From Apostichopus japonicus (Eukaryota > Echinodermata > Holothuroidea > Aspidochirotida > Stichopodidae), in assembly GCF_037975245.1 (NCBI RefSeq), contig NC_092565.1, positions 12,792,499 to 12,856,498 of the forward strand: a stretch of 64,000 nucleotides of DNA. Reading direction: 5' to 3'. The position numbers and the translations under genes were made by a program. The notes beneath the pieces are model-generated. The model saw nothing but the letters and a program-made list of their open reading frames with translations. It was not told where the DNA came from and did not search any database. Every line of letters begins with the position of its first letter. Position 1 is the stretch's first letter. Below, in pieces: positions 51,801 to 63,755 of the stretch.

Positions 51801-54800
51801 GTCAAACTAAGAGTACTTTATCAATTTTCGATCCTTTTTCATGTATCTTTTAAGTTTTTGCTCCACTATGCTGTTTTTTTGTACTCATTTTGTCTCTTGT
51901 TAAGCGCATTGAGACCGTCGGTAAAATGCCATATATAAATAAGTATTAATTATAATTATAAACTAATATCTGCTGAAACAAAGATAGAACCCCCAAAAAG
52001 GCCCAATTTTGCCTTTAAAAATTGCTGCGAGGTTTCAAGTTAGTCTACACATCTGTCCCGTCTTTGAATTTGTGGATATTTTACACAATGTTATAGGTTT
52101 GTTATCCAGAATAGTAAGGTGGACACATTATTTCCTGAAATTATCAAGTTTACATGATAGACGCATGGATAACTGGTACTACATGCATGAGCATGTGCTA
52201 ATGTACATACAATGTGCAAGTCCAGTATGATTCCTTCAGTCCATTAGAACATATGCAAGAACATATACAACATATAGAACATATAGAACATATACAATGT
52301 GCAAGTCCAGTATAATTCCTTCAGTCCCTTAGAACATATCTGAAGTCAGGATGCTTTGTTCATTCTAACGCAGGCTTTAATTAAACGGTTAACTAAGTAC
52401 TGCATACTTGTAGTTTGAAGTCTGTCTGATGCTGTGTATGTCCATGTCTCTTAACTCTTCAGTGTTTGATACCTTGTCATCAGACTATAAAACTTAACAA
52501 TGGTGCATTTGCTCTCAACAAGCCAAATTTAAATACAATTTTTTTTTCCAACCACAGCCCTTCAGAATATATTCCATCAATTGTAAAAAAGCTTGCAAAG
52601 TTATTCTGAAATTTGTGATACGTGTGTAAACGCGAGCTAATCGTAGGTCAACGAAGATATTGCATAAACATCGTTTCTTGTAATAATGGATAGCTTAATA
52701 CTACAACTGGACAAGATATGCTAAATTATTCAACTTTATGCTAATCAGCTGTGAGCTATAAAAATTTCAAGATTTGTGACAATAATATTGTTATTAAACT
52801 TTTGTTTGTATAGAGATGACAATTTTTTGTAGGACTTTTTAATAAGATAATAGGCTTATAGATGTGATGCATGTGAAGCATTTATGAAATGTATAATTAC
52901 TTAAATTACAAGGATTTGCACATATATGTAAATGCTCTGCTACATAGATTCACCTGGCAAGAAGAAACCAGAAAATGAAAAGGAAGGTCGGTATCATGCT
53001 GCCTGCCCTCTATCTATCTCTCTCTCTATATATAACTGATATAAACTTATGCATATGCAACAACGTGGTAGATATAGATACTAACCCAGCCACTCGTAAA
53101 ATGACACTGCTGTGATTTCTGGTGATTGCGTGCTACATTTCATGGATGATCTTGGTTGGGGGGGCAGGGGTGGGGGGTGGGGGCATTAAATGTTGGTATT
53201 TTGGTGATGTTATTCACTGGTTACCTCTGTTTCAAATTGATGATGCGCAGTGAATGTAGCTACCTATGATATATGCATGTTATAGTTATGTGTGCATCTA
53301 GCATGTTGACTTACCTTCTAGATGGTCTCCTAGGTTGTATATTTTCTTGAGTATCTCTCCAGCTTTCTTTAATTAATATCTATAAATACTCTATATTTTA
53401 AACTAGGAAAAAAATATATATTTGCAAAAAGCATAATATTTACTCAAAATTCTTTATAGCAATCATTTAAGGGCCTACTTCTTTTAGTTGAGTGTATCAA
53501 CCCAGCAGACTTGTACATGCCAACTCTCCAGATTTTATTTCAATTTTATGTATCTATCTCCCAGAAATAAATTGATTTGTAATTTTTTTGTCCCACTAAA
53601 TTGGGATCTGAAATTGGTCAGCATATGTTGTTACCTTTGTTTAGAAATGTGGAAAAAATTCACTGTTTTCTTTGGGGGAATTGTGTAGAATGCTTATGTC
53701 ATTGTGTTTTGCAGTATTACTTTTACATAGCCTATTCTATTGCAGAGGTGACATGTTACACCCAAACATGTTTCGATCTTATGTTTTTTATTGCTGTCTT
53801 GTTTCAGTAGAAATCATGCCACCTAAAAGCCCATAACACTTTAAAAAAATGTTTGTTTTTCACACGATATTATTCTTTAGGTTCATTGTCATTCTGAGTG
53901 AATCTACTATCAAACACAGCAATGCCAGTGTTCACCTCATGATGGTGAACTAACTTTATAGTCACTTACAAAGTAATGTGTTCACCTCATTGTGGTGAAC
54001 TAACTTTATAGTCACTTACAACAAAGTAATGAGGGAAAGGTCAGCTTTCTCAGTGTGTCACATGTATGCTTTGTGCAAACTTGAATGAACGAGTGAACTA
54101 ACCATATGCTTTAATTTGCTGAGCAAAACAAGAAAAAAAAACCAATCTTCACCCCATGCTTATGCTGGTAACTGTAACAAAGCAATACAGTTTTCTCATT
54201 TAAAAACACTGCGAAATATTTTTGTTTTCAGTAATATTAATCCATATGTCTATTTTATTTATTTATTTTTCTAAATTACTTTTGAAACACCCTTTAAATG
54301 CCCCAAAATATAAGTTATTATGTCCTTGCTTTGTTTGGTGTTTGGCAAAATTTTTGATTTTGATTTACTACAGGAACTAAAGGATTCCGAGCAGTTGGTA
54401 TTTAGCAATACTTTACCATTTATTCATTTATCAACTGAAGAGTTCATTACCTGTTCAGCCAATCCAATATCTTTTCTCTATTATTGCCCTGATCTTAGTC
54501 TTGCTTAGGACTCTTTGCCATTCCCTGCTGAAGCATAGATTGCAAATATCTTCCTTTAGACAATTGTTATTGTTTTTATCTGATCAATGGTTGACTGGGT
54601 ACTGCATCAGTCATGGTGTCTGTATGTCTAGTGGGACCATTCTGGCCATCAGTCAGTAAGTCTGTATCCACTGGGACCATTCTGGCCATCAGCCAGTGGG
54701 TCTGTATGCACTAGGACCATTCTGGCCATCATCCAGTAGGTCTGTATCCATTGGGGCCATTATGGCCATCAAAGAGTAGTTTTGTATCCACTGGGACCAT

Positions 54801-57800
54801 TCTGGCCATCAACCAGTAGGTCATTTTCCACTGGGACCATTTCTGGCCATCAGCCAATGGTACGACCATTTTGTCATCAGTTGGTGTGTGTGCATTAGAT
54901 CCATTTTGAGGATCAGTCAGTAGATGTCTTTGAGCTCCTTTGATTATTTTGAACATTAGCTTGTGAGTTTGTGTGTCTAATATGACTGTTTTGAGTTTTC
55001 ACCATCAATATGGTAGTGGGACCAATGTGATTGGTTGGTTTGTGTCCAGCAGCCATCATGAGTTCCTAACCATCAATCACCACCCGGGTCCAATATGTCC
55101 AATATAACATAGAATGATGATGATTTCAGTTCTAATGGGTCAAATGTGCTTATTAAAGTTTAAGATACTTTTGCTCATAAATAGCTTTGTCTAAATTGAA
55201 CCTCCTCGATATCTGGGTAAGGGGGGGGGGGGGGGTCTACAACGGTCTGCCAGAAAAAATGAAATATTATCATATGTATATAATATATATATAATTATGT
55301 ATATACCTCCACACTCCTCCCCTGGTTCTGTGCCCGGTACTAATTTGTGTGTGAATCAGGCAAGAACATGAGTATGGTTTCTATTATAATAACAGTCAGT
55401 CCTTGGACAATCAGGTGTGTATATGCTGGGTTAATACTATACAGAGGTTTAGTGTAGTAGCTCCTTGGTCTGATATGAAAGGTGAGACCCTTCTATCAAA
55501 GGTCTGTCATATCTAGGCACCCAATTCATCCCGTTATTCAGTAATAGTCAGCTAAAGTGAGTTCTTTCAATAAACAGTTCTCAGCAAACAATAGTAAACA
55601 AAGTAAAGGTTTGTTAAGACCATTGAGATTCAATGCATAATGACATTTAGTCATAAAATTCAACTTGAGGTATAAACTGGAACTTTTTTTCCCTCTTCTC
55701 TCTTTGTAAAGGCTTCCTTTTTTTCTCTGCTTTCAAATCTTGATTTTTTTTTGGTGTTAAGCCAGGGTGCATGTAGATAATGCTATTATATGGTGGCATG
55801 TGTACTAATGCAGTACAGGCTTGTTATCTGCATAGTGTATGGGCTTTCTTACATTGATATGTTTGCCATTCCTTTTCTGTTTGCTGGGAAATTTATCATT
55901 TTTCCATGTTTTTTGGCGCATATTTCCGAGGAACCCTGCATGTTTGGTTTTTATACTTTATAATGAAGCAGCAGCAGCTTGCATTGGACCCAATGCTGAC
56001 TACTAAACTTTTATTTGGGTGCGCTCTCTCATTGGTGGAAATAAAAATGTTAATAAATATGATGTCACTGACATAAGTTTTAATCACTGGACTTAAGATA
56101 TGTTGCATTGATCAATTTCTCATAATCTTGAAAGTTAAAGTTGTGTTTTGTATTGAGTTCAGTGTCATAGTGTGGTGCTGGACAACTCCACCCATATAAG
56201 CAACAGAGGGTATACCTGAAAAAGTGTTTGTTGAATTTGTTCCATCAAACTCAGAGCAGAAATGACGATATTAAGGAAAACCTTCAGTTTTACAATTATC
56301 TGGGGATAGTGTACTCCAGAGTTTAAAAGCAAGTGTAAGGCATATCTGAAGTCATAGCCTTTTAACTTTTGTCCATCGAAACCAAGGAAGGTTTATATGT
56401 AAATGAATCAGAAAGGCATTACATCAAGTTGATGGGACACAAAGTTATCGGATTAACATTACTCTCTAGCCGGCAGGGTTTGAACGGTTATAACCACTTA
56501 CATGTTTTAGTTAGATTAAGAAATATCCAATTATATGTAAATATTACATTGCTCGGTCATAATGATCCAAGTAATTCTTGGTAATTCTTACCGTTTTAAG
56601 GTAAGCCTTACCGTTTTAGGGTTAGTCTTACTGTAATTGGTAATTCTTACAGTTTTAAGGTAAGTCTTACAGTTTTAAGGTAAGTGTTACTGTTATTGGT
56701 AAGCAATACCATTTTAAGGTAAGTCAATATGTTTTAAGGTAATTGTTAATGTTTTAAGGTAAGTCTTACTGTTTTAATGTAATTCTTACCATTTTAAGGT
56801 AAGTCTTACCGTTCTAAGGTAATTCTTGTCGTTTTAAGGTAGTTCTTACATTGTTCCCTGTGTAGTAGTATTTTCATAGTGTCTCTTAAATACAATGGAA
56901 GTTAATTTCAGCAAATTATAACACAGAATGATAGTTTTACAAAGACTGCTGTCAGCTGTTTAAACCGCTTCAGGTTTTGTCTATTTTTAGTTTGAACATA
57001 CCATACCATATAAATTCTCATGAATGTACTGTCCACAGATGGTATTAGATTGATGTGTAACAAATGCAACACTGCCAATAAACACTATCCTATGGATTAT
57101 ACCAAGCAAAGCAAACTTGGTAAAAGTGCACAGCTGCATTAACCTAAGCATCTTTCACTCTGTTATAATTTTCACCTCATTCATTACTTGTGATGTATAG
57201 AGGTTATGATGTGTCAGTGTGCATGCTATAACAAAAAGCATCAAATCTTAAATATTTGGGCTGCATAAAAGCTTTCTCTCTTCTTATAGTCTTCAAAAGT
57301 TTATTTTAACAAAAATGATCCATAACTTAATAGTTTACAAGTATCTAATGTATTCTCAGGAAGAATGAACTGCAGACTTGTTAAGCTAAAAAATCACAAG
57401 AGGAATTAAATTTTTTTTTAATTGTTGATAGGATTTTAAGAAACTACAAATTGAAGTACAAACCAGTGGAATGTTTGTGACTTTCGGTGTGGCCATGTAT
57501 CTGTTCAAACAAGAACCAATCGTTATTTAAATCCAGATCTATTACCATCAGTGAAATGGCTAGCATGAGAACAAAAACTGTGAATACACAGCTCGCTGAG
57601 TAGTCGTAACTAATAATTTTCTGAGATAATATAAGAAGAAGAGTAATGGTAAACAGACTGGGGAATCTTAGATAATGGAAATTAGCTAAGAGATTTAAGG
57701 CGAGAATGGGATTTGGCAATTTTGTTTTTGCATCTGGCAACAGCAGTGTGTGATGTCATCACTTCAATTCAGCTGAGAAAGTGTTTGCTTTTCTTTATAA

Positions 57801-60800
57801 TATTTAACTCACTTTATTAACAGAGGAAAAAATTTACCAAAAACAGCTGATTTTTTTTTATGAAATTCTAATTGCAGAGATATGGACAGCTATTAGAAGT
57901 AGCTTTCTAAATGTGTTACATTTAAAGGATATATCAAAAAGAAAATTATATCAGAAAAAGCCAATTTATTGAAGAATGCCCGTAGTGATGACATCACAGA
58001 CTACGTAGTATGATTCACTCTCTGGAAGAATCGAGGGTTTGGCAGGCACTAAGTGTGCATATTCAACCAACCATATCTGGAGTAATAGGAACGAGATATA
58101 AAGATGGGGCTTTCCAACCAACAGTTTGAAATAATTTTTCTTCTCCACATAAGTGTTACATTATCTTCCACCTGAACATCCCTATTAGAGAGATGGAAAC
58201 TCAAACCTGTCATTAAATTATTTGATATTAAGAGTTAAAATAGTTGACAGCTTTGATGTTTGAAGAAACATCCAACAACAAAGACTTAAGCAAGTTGAAG
58301 AAGGATTAATCACATACCCTTTTGGCTTGATATGTAATGATGTTTCCTAGCATAGAGGTCTGTATCATTTAAGTTTATGATAATGTTTGCATTTACTTCT
58401 TCGGTTAATACATCAGAAACAAAAACTCAGTTTTAAAATCTGATAAAATGTCTCTGAATGAATGATCTGAGTTAATCATCTGAATTGAGGAAAAGATCTA
58501 TCTATATTTGGTTTGATATTATACAAAGCTCTGTTTAATTATTCCACCCTGATGCCTAACCTCCTTGATCATTAGTTTAAATTTTATCTATTTTTTCATT
58601 TTATCTAAATTTCTTTATTTGACAATAGGTGACGTGGAAGGAATACCTGTTAAACAGCTAGAAGAGTATGCAGAAGCAGCATGCAGTGCAGTCTTTGGGA
58701 AAGATGACAAAGGACCTTACCAGAGTTTCAGGTATATTAGATAGATGAATGATGCCTAGGATTTAAAGTCATTTCCAATGTTTTATATGTTAAAAGAAAA
58801 TGGAGGCACTGTCACCTAAATGTATAAACATTTCTAGCCAGTTTTGGGGAACAGCAATTTATTTATTTATTCATTCATTCATTCATTCATTCATTCATTC
58901 ATTCATTCATTCATTCATTCATGCATTCATTCATTCATTCATTCATTCATTCATTTATTTATTTACTTTAATTTATTTATATTTAATGTAAACATGGCCA
59001 ACGATTGGCAGCACTACAGAATGGCACCACTACTGTCGCCTTCATATCTAGCGTTGGTGGATATAATCAACAAAAGTGAAATTAATGCAAATCACAGAAA
59101 CCCCTTTTATACCATTAAATTTTACATCCATTTGATGAACAGCTAAAGAACTGATCAAGAAAGTATGCGGAATTTTGAAATTAAAAAGTTTGAAGTAGAA
59201 TAAACTCCTATGAATGTACAGTAAGTTAAAGTTTTCATCAACATCTGATCGTAATATGTTGGTTTTTGTTTTTGATTTATAGGGAGACTCTTGTGAAAGC
59301 TATGGTCGTGATGAATAATATCAGCTCAGCCATGCAGAATGGGGAGTATGATGCCAACATACCACAAGAAAAGGTGAGACAATACATGACAGAAAGTGTA
59401 CTTACACAGGTCAGATATAGTTAAGTGACCAGACAACCCCTCAATTCTGGGGACATTCCTCTAGATTCCATGTACTGAATTAAAAGTGTCCCTGGAAAAT
59501 GTCCTTGGACTTTATGGACTATCCTGGAATATCCCAAGAATTTTTAAAAAGTCTTGAATCAATTTAACGTCACCTGTTTGGAGTATCTTTCATCAAGAGA
59601 TCGTGAAACAAAACTGTGATTGTTTACAACAACAAACGTTAGGCTTGTTTCAAGGCTCACAGAGAAAGGCAACCCAGATCATTGAATGATTTTAATAATA
59701 ATTAATTCACATGAAAAGCATGTAGTTGCATTGGACTTTTTGTATCGGCAAAAACTTGCTCCTGGACATGGTGTTCTAAACAGTTTGTGTCTAAACATTC
59801 ATTATGCACAGATATTCTATCATGTGAATATTTTGTAGTGTTATCAAAAAAGGTAAATGCAGCGGATTTATATTTCTTAGTTATTTCCACCATTATTGGG
59901 AATGAAGTTTGCCCATGAAATCTAATATTAGAAAAGGTAATGCTATAGGATTTCATTATCACATAGTATCAAGGCTTCCCTGATATAGTGGTGAAAGTGA
60001 TCTGATCAATTGATGAAATGTGTTGGTTGGTACAGAACTGTGGGAACACACAGAAATTTGAATTCTTGTTTCTTTCTTTATTTCCTCCCAAGGTCGTTGG
60101 GCCAGTCGAAAAACGTGCTTTGAAAGTAAAGGCAGAGATTTGCGATGCAGAGGGCCTCGGACATAAACTAGAATCCAAAGAAAATGAAGTGAAGGATATC
60201 AAAAGACAACTCAAGTTAAAGGTATTGTTTATGTTTATACCTCTATTGTATATTGTCTCAGACTGTCCGCTGCACAAAAAGGAAGAGAGAACAGAATTTC
60301 ACAAGCCTTATTTTTTGCTCCAGTATCTTGAAGATAAATTCAGAAGACTATCACCAACCAGTAGCAAAGATGAAGTGTGCTGGATTGATAGACAGTATTA
60401 ATCAGATAAGGTTTTGTAAGTTGTCTGTAAAAGTTATCTGTTATTTGATCCCCAGCAAGAGGAAGTAAGTGCTGCATCTGTCAGACTAGGCCTGGTGGAG
60501 AAGAAATTAGAGAATGCTAGTCGAGATGGAGAGGAGAAGGTCCACAAGCTGGAACAGAAGTTATCAAATTCCCAAGACCACATGAAGAAGAAAGAACGGT
60601 AACGTAAACCTGAATCATCCTGAGTCTTTGCCATCGTAGTTATTGATCAGAATATCTGGTCTCATTTTAATCCTACCAGCACCTTATGCACTATTCTTGA
60701 GTTAACTCAACACTTGTCAGGTATTTATAAAACTAATTTAATTAATGAAGAGAGACTGCTTGATGTTCTTGCAATGGTATGTACCTCAGTAGGTTGCTTG

Positions 60801-63714
60801 CAACATAAGGAGTTAATAATAACTGTTGCTGAGAAAATTATGGTCTTTCTTTCCAACTATTGGAGAGAAGGATATAATATATGGTGTAGGACCTCTCTGT
60901 TTAACATAGAGAGTAATGAGTATTTCTGGGAGGGAGGATGTACATCATGTGAGGAAACATTGCTTGGCATATATCAATGACACCACATTGGTAAGCTTCA
61001 CTTTTTCGGCTAGTATGATGAAACTAAGGCTGGTTCATTCATACCTTGTGGTTTGATGATGGAAGTAGCTTACACAGAATTGATCTTGAAACAATGAAGG
61101 TATTTATGAAAGAATGCCTAAATACTCTACATAATGAAACACCAAGAGGACGTTATGCAGTGATTATCTGAGTAAAAAAATGGGAAATGGATCATTTGGG
61201 ATTTCACTATTCCTGGTCACATTTATGTTTTTTTATTTTTTTTTGTTTATCAGAGAGTTTGATCTCACATTAGATCACATGCAGAATGACATAGATGCTT
61301 TGGAGAAAGAGAAGCAGGAACTGAAACAGCGATTGACTCAGCTCTCCAAGAAGACCCTCTATGAGAGTCTAACAGGCAGGCCTGGTGCTCCATCCTCAAT
61401 AGCTGCTGCTGTGGTAGGGGAAACTGGTAAGGACATGCTTCATATCTGATAAATATAAACAAATGCTGTGTGAGAGCTTTAGACACACCTACTGCTCATT
61501 CCTGAATTGCTGCGTTGTGATAGGGGAACTGCATGATAGACAAAATAAGAATTGCCGACTCCTAAAGTCTATGTCTGAGACCACTGTTGGAATCCAAGCA
61601 GTAGAATGGTCATCATTCTGACTTTACTTTTTACTCTTACAATGACTACAATGTTTTATGCTGAATCATTTTGTATACATATTTGTCCCTAATTCCATAA
61701 AGGCCATTGTTTTGTTTGCATAATACAATTAGAGTTCTAAAAACTATTTATCTATAAATTTCTTTTTGTAATATTTAAAAAAGGAATCTTTTTCAAAAAT
61801 GAAAAACTAAAAATGAAAGGTCTTCACACTTGGTATCAGTTGGTTTGACGTTCATCACCCTTTCATTATTAGTTTGTCCAGTGTGACTTTAATTTTAAAG
61901 ATAGTGCTTGATGGGTCCACAGTCTGACATAATGCTTAAAGTACTCTCCACTTGAAACTTTCTTTTTTGGATTAAGCTTTTTGACAGTTTGTTTTAGGTC
62001 AGGAACCTTCTCCCAATTTATTGTTTTTATGCCAAGGTTTTGGAATCATGTGATAGCTGTTCTTGTGAGGAGTCTCTCTAAGTCAGAACAATAAATGCCA
62101 TGGATTCTGATCAAGCAGAGAGGCATATCACTTAATAGCCCAGTGCTTCAATGCATTTCCATTTCTGTATAGATCTGTCATCAAACACCATTAATCTGAG
62201 TGTTGTGAAATATATCTAGATGTTATGCCCGGTTCATATGCCACAATGTAGCATTGCATAGCATGTGACGAAGGTATTTTTTACCATATATGGTATGTTT
62301 ACATTTACCGCTCATGATGTGTATTGAAGTGTACAGGCCTTATTAGATAGAGCAAATACATTTTTATGAATATTCACGACATACTTTGTACCTCTTCCTA
62401 GATGGTGCACCACCTTCAGAACAAGTACAAGTCCGAGATTCTCCTTTGCTATTGCACCAGGTGAGAAACAATTTAGAGCAATTTTTATATAGATTCGTGA
62501 GTTAAGTTTTAGGGATTTGGTCTAGTATTTGTGAGTGATGTCATGTACTGACATGATGTTAGGCCAGTCAGGATTGTGAACTCACAAAGATTGACAGACT
62601 GGTAAATTGTATTCCAAAATGGACTATTTTTCTGTTAAATATGTTTGCCAATAATAGCTATGATAATTTCAATCATATTCACATCATTTCTACCGAGTTG
62701 TTACTAAAATCTCTTCTGTTTGATGTTTATTTTCTTCCATGTCCTGTGTTTGATTAATATGCTGGTTTTGCTTCATCTCAGGTTGAATCCCTAAAGAAAG
62801 CCCTGTACCATGTGAAGAGAGAAAATACACACCTGAGAGGTCGTAAAATGAAGGTGAGAGCAAACATTTGTAATTACTAAACGAAGGCAAATGCATGTAC
62901 TGATGCTCTCATTTATGTTGAAAAGCTGATATCCGTAAGTCTGTGTGTACTAATATGTTGACTATCTTGTCTTTAATAGCAGAAAGTACATAGTGTATCA
63001 GTAAAAAGACCTGCCTACGTCAAGGGTCAGATTAGAATCACACAGTGAATCTCTTGAATCACTTCAGAAAGGTGGTGATGATCTTTGTGAATTTGGTTTT
63101 GTTGCAATTTGGGATTCTTCTTTCGAAAGGTTTGTAAATATACCGTGATAATTGCGACTTATTTGAAAACCAGCACTAGATCCAGGAGGAACACTCTACA
63201 TGGAGCGTGTGTGGCTTGGCATTGTACTGTTTATAAAGAATAGTTACCCAAGATAGAGTCCTGTGTATAAAACAACTTCATTGATCCACTCTCAGCCCCA
63301 ATCCTCTTACATCGAGACTGTCACCATTTTGATCATGAGGATATTATAAGTCAAATGTGTATCATAAGTCCCTTGGAAAGAACAGATACTACACAAGGGA
63401 TACAGAGTGACTTCACATCTATGTTGTAATTATATAAATACTTGTTGAAAAGGATGAGATCGTTGTAATCTCAGGGTCATCTACAAGCACATACTGGGTT
63501 TTAATTAGCCAATCAAGTTATTTTGTTTACTGCTTCTCTATGTGTAAACATGACCTTGCCATCAGGTATAAAATTGCAACCTTGATGTCATTTACTTTGA
63601 TTCTAATTATCCTAAAAACAGTAATAGAAAGTTTGAAATTTTAGGTATAATCCTTTAAATCATCAATACGGATGTGTTAACATCGACGCAAAGTTTCAAC
63701 AATGCACACTTGTA

Positions 63715-63755
<41 letters not shown>

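Larger units (their letters stand above)
51957..58628. other. Large DCTN1 intron with repeats
   Basis: About 6.7 kb, split by the optional exon at 52948. It holds the listed duplication at 53.9 kb, the 40-bp array at 54.6 kb, a poly-G run at 55221-55235 and the splice-site-like 20-bp array at 56.58 kb. An open frame after a TTTACTACAG at 54362-54371 does not fit the gene's phase and domain content and is not called as an exon. Confidence 0.5.

Noticed and set aside
54362-54508. Extra DCTN1 exon after TTTACTACAG
   Set aside because: The open frame does not keep phase 1 on both sides with a good donor and resembles nothing in the inter-coil domain.
58800-59146. Phe-Ile-His-Ser repeat protein
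   Set aside because: It is the translation of the ATTC microsatellite plus intron.
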